Shown: in pieces, positions 47,511-55,827 of the stretch | How positions within the stretch are numbered: the first letter of the stretch is position 1 | Layout of the letters: each line of letters begins with the position of its first letter | Source of the DNA: Pseudomonas sp. ML2-2023-3 | GTDB lineage: Bacteria; Pseudomonadota; Gammaproteobacteria; Pseudomonadales; Pseudomonadaceae | Length of the DNA: 64,000 nt | Assembly (NCBI RefSeq): GCF_037055275.1 | Contig: NZ_CP146343.1 | Location: 2,204,501-2,268,500 of the forward strand | Direction: 5' to 3' | The notes under the pieces: model-generated | What the model was told of the DNA's origin: nothing | Databases searched by the model: none | The model's input: the letters and a program-made list of their open reading frames with translations, nothing else | Position numbers and translations under genes: made by a program

Positions 47511-47574
47511 GGTCGACTCATCGTAAAAATTAACCTCGGTCTTATACCTTGGTGCTGGTGATGCAGGTTCAAGC

Positions 47575-47589
47575 TGACAAATTTGTAAT
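47575..47589. promoter_or_regulatory. cop box (CopR binding site)
   Basis: TGACAAATTTGTAAT matches the Pseudomonas cop-box consensus TGACANNNNTGTNAT at every fixed position. It lies 65 bases before copR (reverse) and 76 bases before the cupredoxin gene (forward), so one site could control both directions. Confidence 0.85.
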
Positions 47590-47664
47590 CTTACGGTCAG
47601 TTGAATGCCAGTACCGGGATTTTAAAGTGGCGCAAAGCCTCACCTTTGGTTTCTGGGAGTAAGT

Positions 47665-48201
47665 ATGACTGTACGTATCCGTTTGTCGCTCGCGGGCTGT
47701 TTGCTGGCCCTGAGCTTGCCTGTCATGGCGTCGCCTGCGGGGCACTCTGATTTTGGCCAGCCTGCGCCCGCCGCCAGTGCGACGCGCACGGTGGAGATCG
47801 ACATGACCGATATGGCTTTCACACCCAAGTCCTTGGACGTGAAAGCCGGTGAGACCGTACGTTTTGTGCTGGTCAACAAAGGGCAGTTGCTCCATGAATT
47901 CAACCTGGGCAATGCGGCGATGCATGCGGCGCACCAGAAAGAAATGCTCGAAATGCAGCAGAGCGGCATGCTCACGCAGACGGGCATGGGACATGGGGGC
48001 ATGGATCACTCATCCATGGGGCACGGTTCGAAGGAGATGCCCGGCATGAAGCATGATGACCCCAACAGCGTGCTGGTCGAGCCGGGTAAAACCGCCGAGC
48101 TGACCTGGACCTTCACCCGGGGCGATAACCTGGAATTCGCCTGCAACGTGCCCGGTCACTACCAGGCTGGCATGGTCGGCAAGGTCAACGTAGCGCCTTA
48201 A
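47665..48201 (+). CDS. Periplasmic cupredoxin domain protein, copper-inducible (CopI-like)
   Basis: A 178-residue exported blue-copper-type protein. A signal peptide ends at about MASPAG (residues 21-26). The cupredoxin fold has candidate copper ligands His77 (LLHEFNLG), Cys160, His165 and Met170 (CNVPGHYQAGM). Between the first and last ligands lies an insertion rich in Met and His (about residues 100-132: GMGHGGMDHSSMGHGSKEM), which could bind several extra copper ions. It probably handles or detoxifies periplasmic copper. The cop box and divergent copRS support induction by copper. I give no symbol because several such proteins exist. Confidence 0.88.
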   Translation: MTVRIRLSLAGCLLALSLPVMASPAGHSDFGQPAPAASATRTVEIDMTDMAFTPKSLDVKAGETVRFVLVNKGQLLHEFNLGNAAMHAAHQKEMLEMQQSGMLTQTGMGHGGMDHSSMGHGSKEMPGMKHDDPNSVLVEPGKTAELTWTFTRGDNLEFACNVPGHYQAGMVGKVNVAP

Positions 48202-48230
48202 AACACCCTGATCGTCAGTGAACGCTGAAA

Positions 48231-48279
48231 GCCTGGCTCAAACCCGATAGAATTACCGGGTTTTTCTAGCCAGGTTTTT
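48231..48279 (+). promoter_or_regulatory. Hairpin/promoter region directly before queF
   Basis: AACCCG / CGGGTT and the outer pair CCTGGCT / AGCCAGG can form a nested hairpin followed by a T-rich tract, so it may end transcription of the cupredoxin gene. The same bases contain a possible queF promoter, CTGAAA (48225-48230) and TAGAAT (48248-48253), 17 apart. I cannot tell which use is real, or whether both are. The bases do not match the preQ1-I riboswitch consensus. Confidence 0.45.
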
Positions 48280-48282
48280 GTC

Positions 48283-49113
48283 ATGCATCCCGCCGCCGAA
48301 CATTCCCCGCTGGGCAAGTCCAGTGAATACATCAGCACCTACACCCCGTCCTTGCTGTTCCCGATCCCGCGTGCGGCGAAATGGGCAGAGCTGGGGCTGA
48401 GCGCCGAAACGCTGCCTTATGTCGGGGTGGATTTCTGGACCTGCTTCGAGCTGTCGTGGCTGTTGCCATCGGGCAAGCCGGTTGTCGCCATTGGCGAGTT
48501 CTGCTTTGCCGCCGATTCACCGAATATCGTCGAGTCCAAGTCGTTCAAGCTGTACTTGAACTCCCTGAACCAGAGCGTTTTTGCGGATACGCCGAGCCTT
48601 GAAGCCACATTGCAGGCAGATTTGTCCGCAGCATCCGGCAAGCCTGTCAGCGTGCGCGTACGTAGCTTGAATGATGTCCAGGCCGATGGCGTAGGCGTTT
48701 TGCCGGGTATCTGCATTGATGACCTGGATATCTCGGTCAGCGATTACGAACAGCCCCGTCCTGAGTTGCTCCAGTGCGATGGCTCACAGGTCGTGGAAGA
48801 AAGCGTTTACAGCCACTTGCTCAAATCCAACTGCCCGGTTACCAGTCAGCCTGACTGGGGCACTGTCGTGGTGCAATACCGTGGCGCGGCGCTGGATCAC
48901 GCCAGTTTGCTGGCGTATCTGGTGAGCTTTCGCCAGCACTCGGACTTCCACGAGCAATGTGTGGAGCGGATCTTTCTCGACTTGCAGCGTTTGCTCAAAC
49001 CCGAGAAGTTGACCGTGTATGCGCGCTATGTGCGTCGTGGCGGGCTGGATATCAACCCGTACCGCAGCACCGAAGCGGTCGAGTTCCAGAATGTGCGGTT
49101 GGTGCGTCAGTAA
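48283..49113 (+). CDS. queF: NADPH-dependent 7-cyano-7-deazaguanine reductase QueF
   Basis: A 276-residue two-domain (long-form) enzyme of the tunnelling fold that reduces preQ0 to preQ1 in queuosine synthesis. The nitrile-attacking Cys is in [20 protein letters not shown]. The NADPH-binding motif follows in this region, and [23 protein letters not shown] (positions 48450-48520) is typical of the N-terminal half. [17 protein letters not shown] holds the QueF signature. Length fits the E. coli type. It is transcribed alone between the cupredoxin gene and a REP element. Confidence 0.95.
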   Translation: MHPAAEHSPLGKSSEYISTYTPSLLFPIPRAAKWAELGLSAETLPYVGVDFWTCFELSWLLPSGKPVVAIGEFCFAADSPNIVESKSFKLYLNSLNQSVFADTPSLEATLQADLSAASGKPVSVRVRSLNDVQADGVGVLPGICIDDLDISVSDYEQPRPELLQCDGSQVVEESVYSHLLKSNCPVTSQPDWGTVVVQYRGAALDHASLLAYLVSFRQHSDFHEQCVERIFLDLQRLLKPEKLTVYARYVRRGGLDINPYRSTEAVEFQNVRLVRQ

Positions 49114-49127
49114 TACGCTGTGACTCA

Positions 49128-49213
49128 TGTGGGAGCGGGCTTGCTCGCGACAGGTCTATGCGGTTTGCCTGACAAGCCGCGTCGCCTGAATCGCGAGCAA
49201 GCCCGCTCCCACA
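49128..49213. repeat. REP pair (GGGAGCGGGCTTGCTCGCGA family)
   Basis: The arm TGTGGGAGCGGGCTTGCTCG and its inverse CGAGCAAGCCCGCTCCCACA are perfect over 20 bases. It lies between the convergent queF and bcp genes and probably serves as a terminator region. Confidence 0.9.
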
Positions 49214-49222
49214 GAGTTTTGC

Positions 49223-49696
49223 TTAGCCGTTATTCAGCGCCTTGGCCTGCTCAAGTACCGCCTCGACATGCCCCGGCACTTTCACGCCGCGCCACTCGTG
49301 GCGCAGCACGCCGTCCTTGTCGATCAGGAATGTGCTGCGATCAACGCCCATGTACTCTTTGCCGTACAGTTTTTTCAGCTTGATCACATCAAACAGCTGA
49401 CACAGGGCTTCGTCCTTGTCGCTCAGCAACTCAAACGGAAAACCTTGCTTGGCCTTGAAGTTCTCGTGGGACTTGAGGCTGTCGCGGGACACACCGAACA
49501 CTTCGGTGTTGGCCGCCTGAAACTCGGCGTAATGGTCACGAAAACCCTGGCCCTCGGTGGTGCAGCCCGGCGTGCTGTCCTTGGGATAGAAGTAAATCAC
49601 CACCTGCTTGCCTTTGAGCCCCGCCAAAGTGACGGTCTGCTCGCTGGTTGCCGGGATCTGGAAGTCGTCTACGGGTTGGTCAATTGCAACGGCCAT
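49223..49696 (-). CDS. bcp: Thioredoxin-dependent peroxiredoxin Bcp
   Basis: A 157-residue peroxiredoxin of the PrxQ/Bcp class. The peroxidatic Cys is in YFYPKDSTPGCTTEGQGFRD. FGVSRDSLKSHENFKAKQGF and YGKEYMGVDRSTFLIDKDG are further family motifs. It reduces hydrogen peroxide and organic peroxides using thioredoxin. The gene is in tandem with gcvR, 13 bases downstream of its stop, so the two are probably cotranscribed. Confidence 0.94.
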   Translation of the reverse strand: MAVAIDQPVDDFQIPATSEQTVTLAGLKGKQVVIYFYPKDSTPGCTTEGQGFRDHYAEFQAANTEVFGVSRDSLKSHENFKAKQGFPFELLSDKDEALCQLFDVIKLKKLYGKEYMGVDRSTFLIDKDGVLRHEWRGVKVPGHVEAVLEQAKALNNG

Positions 49697-49709
49697 TGAG
49701 TCGGTTTCC

Positions 49710-50270
49710 TTACATCGGGTTCTGTGGGCGCCACGGTTCGATCAGTGCATCCAGGTTCAGCGCATCGGCGAAGTCCAGAAACTGATCACGCAGCCAGCTG
49801 ATTTGTATGCCGGCCGGCAAGGTCACGGTGAACGTGGCATTGAGCATGGTGCCGCCGGTTTGTGGAGCCTGATAGGTGTCGCATGTCAGGTTTTCCAGCT
49901 CTACGTTGTGGTCCATGAAGAACTGGCACAGCTCGTTGATGATGTCCGAGCGGTAGGCCGAGCTCACATAGGCTACGTAGGGTAGTGCTTGCGGGCGAGT
50001 TTCAAGGGCGGCACTGCGCACAACATTGACGCTGAACGCATGTTTTTTGGCCAGCGCGGGCAGGCCGGCTTCGAGGCGCGCGAGGGCGTCCCAGCTGCCT
50101 GTTATTTCCAGGATCAGCGCACTGCATTCGCCGTGGCGAGTCAGGCGCGAGGTTACGACGGCGCAGCGATTATCATGGCTGGCGCGACACAGGACGTTAG
50201 TCAGCTCCATTGGGTTGGCGCCAAGGGCACTGATGACAAGGAATTGTTCGCGGACTGTGGGGGTGGACAT
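49710..50270 (-). CDS. gcvR: Glycine cleavage system transcriptional repressor GcvR
   Basis: A 186-residue protein with two ACT domains (FLVISALGANPMELTNVLCR at the start and YVAYVSSAYRSDIINELCQF later). No DNA-binding motif is present; in E. coli GcvR acts by binding the activator GcvA. Whether the Pseudomonas protein does so is inferred. It is divergent from dapA and precedes bcp. This gcvR-bcp arrangement beside dapA is conserved in Pseudomonas. Confidence 0.88.
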   Translation of the reverse strand: MSTPTVREQFLVISALGANPMELTNVLCRASHDNRCAVVTSRLTRHGECSALILEITGSWDALARLEAGLPALAKKHAFSVNVVRSAALETRPQALPYVAYVSSAYRSDIINELCQFFMDHNVELENLTCDTYQAPQTGGTMLNATFTVTLPAGIQISWLRDQFLDFADALNLDALIEPWRPQNPM

Positions 50271-50596
50271 GCAGCCTTCCTAAAACGATGAGCGGTCAGT
50301 ACGGTCGATGGGGAGCGAGCTGAATATCAGCCGACACTTGAGCGCCGAAGCCTGCCAATACAGCGTTACAGGCGGTTTGCAGACTCTGCAAACCGCGCTC
50401 GGCGGCGTTTGGGCGGGGCTTTGGGCGCTTGCTGAAGGCCTGTGAAACAGACTTGCGCACACATCAGTACCAATCAAAGGCTGAAGGGTAGCGAAAAGCA
50501 ACGCTAAGGGGAATGCTCATCGGGCGCGCTGTTGCTTGTGCAAGGGTCATGGCGCCAGTACCATTACGGCTCTCTTTTTCCGGCAGGAGCGGTTGC
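50271..50596. other. Divergent region between gcvR and dapA (no gene seen)
   Basis: A 326-base gap. It should hold promoters for gcvR (left) and dapA (right). A GC-rich dyad GCGGTTTGCAGA-CTCTGCAAACCGC (50371-50396) could form a hairpin of 12 bp with almost no loop, which reads as a palindromic operator rather than an RNA stem. I see no ORF that looks coding. Confidence 0.45.
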
Positions 50597-51475
50597 ATGA
50601 TTGCGGGCAGTATGGTGGCACTGGTCACACCCATGGATGCACAAGGTCGTCTTGATTGGGACGCTCTGAGCAAACTGGTGGACTTTCACCTGCAAGAGGG
50701 CACCAACGCCATTGTTGCCGTTGGCACCACAGGTGAATCGGCAACTCTGGATGTGAACGAACACATCGAAGTGATTCGTCACGTTGTCAAACAGGTTGCA
50801 GGACGTATTCCGGTGATTGCCGGTACGGGCGCCAACTCGACGCGTGAAGCGATCGAACTGACCGCCAATGCGAAGGCCGCTGGCGCCGACGCATGTCTGC
50901 TGGTGACTCCGTATTACAACAAGCCGACCCAGGAAGGCTTGTACCAGCATTTCAAGGCCATCGCCGAAGCGGTCGATATCCCGCAGATCCTTTACAACGT
51001 TCCGGGCCGTACCGCCTGCGACATGCTGCCGGCAACCGTTGTGCGCCTGTCGACGGTGCCGAACATCATCGGCATCAAGGAAGCCACCGGCGACCTGGCC
51101 CGCGTACCGGCCATCCTGGCAGGCGTCAGCAGCGACTTCCTGGTGTACTCCGGTGACGACGCGACCGCAGTCGAGCTGATCCTGCTCGGCGGCAAGGGCA
51201 ATATCTCGGTGACCGCCAACGTTGCGCCACGAGACATGAGCGACCTGTGCGCCGCTGCGATGCGTGGCGATGCCGTCACTGCTCGCGCGCTCCACGAAAA
51301 GCTGATGCCGCTCAATAAAACCCTGTTTATCGAATCCAACCCTATCCCCGTGAAATGGGCGCTGCATGAAATGGGCTTGATGTCGGACGGTATCCGTCTG
51401 CCTCTCACCTGGCTCAGCGAGCCTTGCCACGAACCACTGCGTCAGGCAATGCGCCAGTCCGGTGTCTTGGTTTAA
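50597..51475 (+). CDS. dapA: 4-hydroxy-tetrahydrodipicolinate synthase
   Basis: A 292-residue TIM-barrel enzyme that condenses pyruvate and aspartate semialdehyde, the first step toward lysine and diaminopimelate for peptidoglycan. The Schiff-base Lys is in [14 protein letters not shown]. Tyr and Thr of the proton relay are in [14 protein letters not shown] and [28 protein letters not shown] follows. The ATG at 50597 has AGGAG eight bases upstream; the in-frame opening to 50513 is rejected. It heads the run dapA-bamC-MBL-purC, probably one transcript. Confidence 0.95.
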   Translation: MIAGSMVALVTPMDAQGRLDWDALSKLVDFHLQEGTNAIVAVGTTGESATLDVNEHIEVIRHVVKQVAGRIPVIAGTGANSTREAIELTANAKAAGADACLLVTPYYNKPTQEGLYQHFKAIAEAVDIPQILYNVPGRTACDMLPATVVRLSTVPNIIGIKEATGDLARVPAILAGVSSDFLVYSGDDATAVELILLGGKGNISVTANVAPRDMSDLCAAAMRGDAVTARALHEKLMPLNKTLFIESNPIPVKWALHEMGLMSDGIRLPLTWLSEPCHEPLRQAMRQSGVLV

Positions 51476-51492
51476 TTGAGGAAGCACTACGC

Positions 51493-52608
51493 ATGAAGCG
51501 ATTGGCCGGACTTTCCGCACTAGCCGTGATTATTTCCAGCACCAGCGGCTGCGGTTGGCTGTGGGGTCAAGACGGGTATTTCCGTGACCGTGGCAGCGAT
51601 TATCTGGAGGCGCGTCAAACCCCTCCCATGCAGTTGCCACCCGGTGTCCAGACTGACAAACGCCTGGTCCCGCTGTTGCCGATCCCTGGCAACGTGCCTG
51701 ACGACAACGTCAAGGGCGAGTTTGAGGTGCCGCGTCCACAGCCATTGGCTGTAACCGCCAGTGCCAGTGACTTCAGCCTTCAAAAAAGCGGCGACAGCCG
51801 TTGGGTGATGGCGCAGCGCTCTCCGTCCGAAGTCTGGCCGGTGGCAATGCAGTTCTTCCAGGACAACGGTTTCAGCATTGACGAGCAGCGCCCGCAAACC
51901 GGCGAATTCACAACCACCTGGCAGCGTGCTGACGAGCTTTCGGCTCCGATGGCCCGCCATGTGGGCAGCAGCGGCCTGGCCGCCGACAGCGAGACCCGCC
52001 TGCGGGTTCGCATCGAGCCGGGTGTGCAGCGCAACACCAGTGAAATCTATGTCGTCAGTGCCAACCGCCCGGCCGGCAGCACTGCCGACGTCGATTTCGC
52101 CACCCGTTCGGTCAACACCGGTCTGGATGCAGCCCTGGTTGATGAGATGCTCATCAGCATGAACCGTAACGCCGAGAAGGGCGGTTCGGTATCGTTGCTT
52201 GCAGCACGTGATTTCGACACCCCGGCGCGCGTCAGCCTGAGCGAAGACGGCAGCGGCAACCCGGTGCTGACGCTGACCGAAGACCTCGATCGCGCCTGGT
52301 CCAGTGTGGGTCGCGCGCTTGAGCAGGGCGAATGGCGCGTTGAAGACATCAACCGCACCTTGGGCCTGTACTACATCAACCTTGCCGAAAAAGCCGAGAA
52401 GAAGGACGAGAAGCCTGGTTTCTTCTCCGGTCTCTTCGGCAGCAAGCCGGACAAGGAAGAAGTTGAAGCCCGTGCCCAGCGCTATCAGGTTCGCCTGAGC
52501 AAGGTCGGTGACAGCGTACAAGTGACTGTCGAAGAAAACATCAACACCGTTGCCTCGCCAGAAGTGGCGCGCAAAGTGTTGGGCGTTATCCAAGACAACC
52601 TGGGTTGA
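51493..52608 (+). CDS. bamC: Outer membrane protein assembly factor BamC
   Basis: A 371-residue lipoprotein of the BAM complex that folds beta-barrel proteins into the outer membrane. The signal peptide ends in ISSTSGC, with lipidated Cys20. The unstructured N-terminal part has [18 protein letters not shown], which binds BamD, followed by two helix-grip domains (about 100-200 and 230-371). The ATG at 51493 lies 18 bases after the dapA stop, so the longer in-frame reading to 51424 is rejected. It depends on the Lol exporter (42128-45377) for its placement. The next gene follows 4 bases after its stop. Confidence 0.93.
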   Translation: MKRLAGLSALAVIISSTSGCGWLWGQDGYFRDRGSDYLEARQTPPMQLPPGVQTDKRLVPLLPIPGNVPDDNVKGEFEVPRPQPLAVTASASDFSLQKSGDSRWVMAQRSPSEVWPVAMQFFQDNGFSIDEQRPQTGEFTTTWQRADELSAPMARHVGSSGLAADSETRLRVRIEPGVQRNTSEIYVVSANRPAGSTADVDFATRSVNTGLDAALVDEMLISMNRNAEKGGSVSLLAARDFDTPARVSLSEDGSGNPVLTLTEDLDRAWSSVGRALEQGEWRVEDINRTLGLYYINLAEKAEKKDEKPGFFSGLFGSKPDKEEVEARAQRYQVRLSKVGDSVQVTVEENINTVASPEVARKVLGVIQDNLG

Positions 52609-52612
52609 TTGC

Positions 52613-53371
52613 ATGCGCTTTGCCGTTCTCGGCAGTGGTAGCCAAGGGAATGGCACGCTGATAACCAGCGACAACACTTATGTACTGGTCGATTGCGGTT
52701 TCTCCTTGCGAGAAACCGAGCGTCGCCTGGCCAGGTTGGGCGTCAGCGCCCACCAGCTGAGCGCGATTCTGGTAACCCACGAACATGCCGACCACGTGCA
52801 TGGCGTGGGTTTGCTGTCTCGGCGCTACAATTTGCCGGTGTACATGAGTCGTGGCACTCAGCGCGGGATGCGCAAGCCCCTGGAGCCGGCCGGATACGTT
52901 GCCGGTGGCCAGACATTGCAAGTCGGGGCGTTGACTATCAGTGTGACCCTTGTGGCCCATGATGCTCAGGAACCCACCCAGTACGTGTTCAGTGACGGCA
53001 AGCGGCGGTTTGGCTTGCTGACCGACCTGGGCTCGTATTGCGCGGGGGTACTGGACAGCTACCGCAACCTGGATGCGCTGATGATCGAGGCAAACCATTG
53101 CCGCGACCTGCTTGCCCGTGGTCACTACCCTGCTTTTCTCAAGCAGCGGGTAGGGGGCCAGGAAGGACATTTGAACAACCATCAGGCTGCAAGCCTGGTG
53201 GCCGAGTTGGGCTGGCAAGATCTGCAACACCTTGTACTGGCACACCTCAGCAGCAAGAACAACCTGCCGCAGCTGGCCCGGCAATGTTTTGTCGACACCC
53301 TAGGGTGCGACCCGGACTGGCTGCAACTGGCCGATCAAGATTCAGGGCTCGACTGGCGCACAATCGCCTAG
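52613..53371 (+). CDS. MBL-fold metallohydrolase
   Basis: A 252-residue metallo-beta-lactamase-fold enzyme. The metal-binding motif is ILVTHEHADHVHGVG (HxHxDH). It begins MRFAVLGSGSQGNGTLITSD and has LLTDLGSY and LAHLSSKNN as later ligand loops. It resembles the YycJ/PhnP group of cytoplasmic hydrolases; some members act as exonucleases or cyclic phosphodiesterases. Substrate here is unknown. It begins 4 bases after the bamC stop and is followed by purC 28 bases later, a conserved order in Pseudomonas. Confidence 0.87.
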   Translation: MRFAVLGSGSQGNGTLITSDNTYVLVDCGFSLRETERRLARLGVSAHQLSAILVTHEHADHVHGVGLLSRRYNLPVYMSRGTQRGMRKPLEPAGYVAGGQTLQVGALTISVTLVAHDAQEPTQYVFSDGKRRFGLLTDLGSYCAGVLDSYRNLDALMIEANHCRDLLARGHYPAFLKQRVGGQEGHLNNHQAASLVAELGWQDLQHLVLAHLSSKNNLPQLARQCFVDTLGCDPDWLQLADQDSGLDWRTIA

Positions 53372-53399
53372 CCCACCTACTTAGCATGCGGAGCCCATC

Positions 53400-54113
53400 A
53401 TGGAAAAACGTGAAGAACTCTATCGCGGTAAAGCGAAATCGGTTTACAAGACCGACGACGAAAACCGCTTGATCCTGCTGTTTCGCAACGACACCTCGGC
53501 GTTCGACGGCAAGCGTATTGAACAGCTTGATCGCAAAGGTATGGTGAACAACAAGTTCAACGCCTTCATCATGCAGAAACTCGAAGAAGCCGGCGTGCCG
53601 ACCCAATTCGACAAACTGCTGGGTGACAACGAGTGCCTGGTTAAAAAGCTCGACATGATCCCTGTCGAGTGTGTTGTGCGTAACTACGCGGCAGGCAGCC
53701 TGGTCAAGCGCCTGGGTGTCGAAGAGGGCATGAAGCTCAACCCGTACACCTTTGAACTGTTCCTCAAGGACGACGCCAAGGGCGACCCGTTCATCAACGA
53801 ATCCCACGTCGTGGCATTCGGTTGGGGCACTGCCGAGCAACTGGTTCGCATGAAAGAACTGTCGCTCAAGGTCAACGATGTACTGAACAAATTGTTCGAC
53901 GACGCTGGCTTGCTGCTGGTGGACTTCAAGCTTGAATTCGGCGTATTCCATGACGGCTCCATCGTCCTGGGTGACGAATTCAGCCCGGACGGTTGCCGTC
54001 TGTGGGACAAGGCCACTGGCAAGAAAATGGACAAGGACCGCTTTCGTCAGGGTCTGGGCGACGTCATTGAAGCCTACGAAGAAGTTGCAAACCGCCTCGG
54101 CGTCCCGCTTTAA
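53400..54113 (+). CDS. purC: Phosphoribosylaminoimidazole-succinocarboxamide synthase
   Basis: A 237-residue ATP-dependent enzyme of purine synthesis joining CAIR and aspartate. It begins [20 protein letters not shown] with the ATP-binding glycine-poor loop. [18 protein letters not shown] and [20 protein letters not shown] are PurC signatures. Length is standard. GCGGAG precedes the ATG by seven bases. It is the last gene of the dapA run, and the tRNA-Ser gene follows 91 bases later. Confidence 0.96.
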   Translation: MEKREELYRGKAKSVYKTDDENRLILLFRNDTSAFDGKRIEQLDRKGMVNNKFNAFIMQKLEEAGVPTQFDKLLGDNECLVKKLDMIPVECVVRNYAAGSLVKRLGVEEGMKLNPYTFELFLKDDAKGDPFINESHVVAFGWGTAEQLVRMKELSLKVNDVLNKLFDDAGLLLVDFKLEFGVFHDGSIVLGDEFSPDGCRLWDKATGKKMDKDRFRQGLGDVIEAYEEVANRLGVPL

Positions 54114-54166
54114 GCAGTAAAGGCGCGCAAGCAACTGATAGCACGCGGTTTTTTTGAAAAAAGGCT

Positions 54167-54194
54167 TTGCCATAATCAGAAACCGCGTTATGAT
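54167..54194 (+). promoter_or_regulatory. Promoter of tRNA-Ser
   Basis: TTGCCA (54167-54172) and TATGAT (54189-54194) are separated by 16 bases, followed by a GC-rich discriminator (GCGCGCC), the pattern seen at stable-RNA promoters under stringent control. The tRNA begins 10 bases after the -10 box. Confidence 0.7.
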
Positions 54195-54204
54195 GCGCGC
54201 CGTT

Positions 54205-54294
54205 GGAGAGATGCCAGAGTGGCCGAATGGGACGGATTCGAAATCCGTTGTACTGGCGACAGTACCTAGGGTTCGAATCCCTATCTCTCCGCCA
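54205..54294 (+). tRNA. tRNA-Ser (anticodon CGA)
   Basis: A 90-base class II tRNA reading UCG codons. The acceptor stem GGAGAGA pairs with TCTCTCC, the anticodon stem-loop is GGATT-CGA-AATCC, a long variable arm is present (TGTACTGGCGACAGTACC), and the T arm is GGGTTCGAATCCC. The 3' GCCA is encoded. tRNA-Ser genes are common integration sites. The segment that follows (54300-58320) looks accessory, but I see no repeated copy of the tRNA 3' end further down. Confidence 0.96.
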
Positions 54295-54309
54295 TTATTG
54301 AACAAGACG

Positions 54310-54347
54310 AAGCCCCTGAAATGGTCAAACATTTCAGGGGCTTTTTC
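54310..54347 (+). terminator. Rho-independent terminator after tRNA-Ser
   Basis: The stem AAGCCCCTGAAATG / CATTTCAGGGGCTT with loop GTCAAA is followed by T5, 16 bases after the tRNA. Confidence 0.92.
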
Positions 54348-54541
54348 GTTGGCGGGTATAAAGTCGGGGCCTTTTGAGGGCAAAAAGCTCAAATAACTAC
54401 CTGCCAACTTTGGCTAGCGCTGCATGTGCCAATGGAAGGCGCTATTAATGAGCTATGAAGCCAAGGTCTACAACGTGATGATGGCTCTCGGCTTCCTCAA
54501 CGACGCAGCTCAAGCCGCGTTTATCTCAAGCGGCGCTGAAG

Positions 54542-54979
54542 TCAGAGGAGCCCAACGGCAGGGGCGATGATTTTTGCACCCGTGATGAGTTCCTCGGCAA
54601 GCAACCCCTTAACGCTTTCCTTGCTGCCTTCTCTGGCAATCTCGGCTAATTGCTCGCGCAGGGAGTGGGCATGAGTCAGGCTGCGCGGGGTTGCGTTTAG
54701 AACTTCGAGGCCTTTCACAGTGAGTACGGCATCCGAGACATGGGTGTTGGAAAACAGCCCGCCGCTGATGTACCCCGCGTTGATCAGCCATCCCGTTGTC
54801 GCGATAAAAAACTCAGCCTCTTTGCTGGGCAGATCCATTTGACGCTCTTCACTCCACTCCATTGCCGGTTCAACAAAATGCTCTGCGGTCAGGTTGAAGG
54901 GCACAGGGAAGTTCAGATACAGCTCACCCAGCACCTTGCCGGTCAGCTCATTGAATTTATCGATATTGGAACCAGACAT
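54542..54979 (-). CDS. Hypothetical protein with winged-helix-like middle and hydrophobic tail
   Basis: A 145-residue protein starting MSGSNIDKFNELTGKVLGEL. Residues about 50-95 (EAEFFIATTGWLINAGYI ... VSDAVLTVKGLEVLN) have the spacing of a small winged-helix domain whose wing ends LTxKGLEVL. The C-terminus (AEELITGAKIIAPAVGLL) is hydrophobic. Function is unknown. I chose the ATG at 54979 with GGAG nine bases before it; the in-frame opening to 55024 has none. It is the first gene after the tRNA-Ser terminator, reading toward the tRNA. Confidence 0.6.
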   Translation of the reverse strand: MSGSNIDKFNELTGKVLGELYLNFPVPFNLTAEHFVEPAMEWSEERQMDLPSKEAEFFIATTGWLINAGYISGGLFSNTHVSDAVLTVKGLEVLNATPRSLTHAHSLREQLAEIAREGSKESVKGLLAEELITGAKIIAPAVGLL

Positions 54980-55405
54980 GTCACAGAACTCCGACAAAAA
55001 AGCACTCAGCGTGCAGAGAATCAAAGCTGCTGTTGAGCCATAGCGGCTCCAGCGAAATGTTGGCTAAAGCGTTCATAGATGCACTGGCGAGCAACTAAGC
55101 GGCAGGACATTCAAAAGCGAAGCCAGCCACTACTCTGGCCCATATCCCCCTTGGCGTCACCTCAACTCAAGAGAGTCCACACGTTCTTTACCCCAAGGCA
55201 CCTTGACACGGTTGAAACGGCTATCGCACGCGGCGAGAAAACCGGGCGCCATGTCGACCGCGCCGTAAGATGAGCATTTAAAGTGTATGTCACCTTGAAG
55301 AGCGCGATGAGCACATCATCAATGAGCGTCTGATATTGCGGCGCACCACAGACCATTCCGGAATGGAGTCAGATGCTTTCATATGTGATCAGTGAGGCGG
55401 TTGAG
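54980..55405. other. Accessory intergenic stretch with decayed frame pieces
   Basis: About 425 bases with no convincing gene. On the + strand two open pieces look as if they once coded: HLDTVETAIARGEKTGRHVD ending at about 55271, and DEHIINERLILRRTTDHSGM ending at a stop at about 55393. Neither has a start with a ribosome binding site. A perfect 14-bp palindrome CCATTCCGGAATGG lies at 55353-55366. Confidence 0.45.
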
Positions 55406-55798
55406 TTATTTATTTAGTGGTGTCTGTTTAATTGATTCATTATCGCTGCTGATGAGTGAGATGCATTCAGCATATGCTCTCATGGCAAACAGGGGATGAA
55501 CGTCAATGAAGTGCTTCTTGACGGTCGTGCAGTAGTGTTCATATTCAGCGTCCTCCAGGCAGTCATGGGTGCCCAGGCAGTAACTGATCTGTGTGTGGAT
55601 ATAGATAGCCTTGGCAAACCCACTGCCTCGGCTGGATATTAATTTTTTTTGTGCTGGCCTGCCCATGCAGTTGTGGTGGCGAAAGTCTTGAAACGTTTCT
55701 CCCAGTAGTTTTAAAATTCGGGGAAAATCATCGTTAACCGTAATAAATTTGTCAGAGTTGAAGCGGTCTTTGAACGTCCATGTCATGTGAGTTTTCAT
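55406..55798 (-). CDS. Unknown protein encoded with the MinD-like ATPase
   Basis: A 130-residue soluble protein I do not recognise. It is mixed in charge, has four cysteines (HNCMGRP, SYCLGTHDC, EHYCTTV) plus one later, and no signal peptide or membrane segment. It follows the MinD-like gene by 29 bases on the same strand and is probably translated from the same message. The start may be the ATG at 55798 or, perhaps better placed relative to AGGA, the ATG at 55786 (MTWTFKDRF). Codon use is AT-richer than the core genes around it. A partner or substrate of the ATPase is a reasonable guess only. Confidence 0.6.
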   Translation of the reverse strand: MKTHMTWTFKDRFNSDKFITVNDDFPRILKLLGETFQDFRHHNCMGRPAQKKLISSRGSGFAKAIYIHTQISYCLGTHDCLEDAEYEHYCTTVKKHFIDVHPLFAMRAYAECISLISSDNESIKQTPLNK

Positions 55799-55827
55799 CC
55801 TGAAAAAGTCTGTGTTTTACGGTGTGT

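Noticed and set aside
48231..48282. A preQ1-I riboswitch before queF.
   Set aside because: The conserved loop and A-rich tail of the preQ1-I class are absent.
54205..54294. The tRNA-Ser 3' end as a proven attachment site for the following island.
   Set aside because: No integrase and no second copy of the tRNA end was found downstream within the window.
54448..54570. A + strand 40-residue frame, MSYEAKVYNVMMALGFLNDA, between the tRNA terminator and the first island gene.
   Set aside because: It overlaps the end of the reverse-strand gene at 54542 and has no good ribosome binding site. It could be a leftover gene piece but is not strong enough to call.
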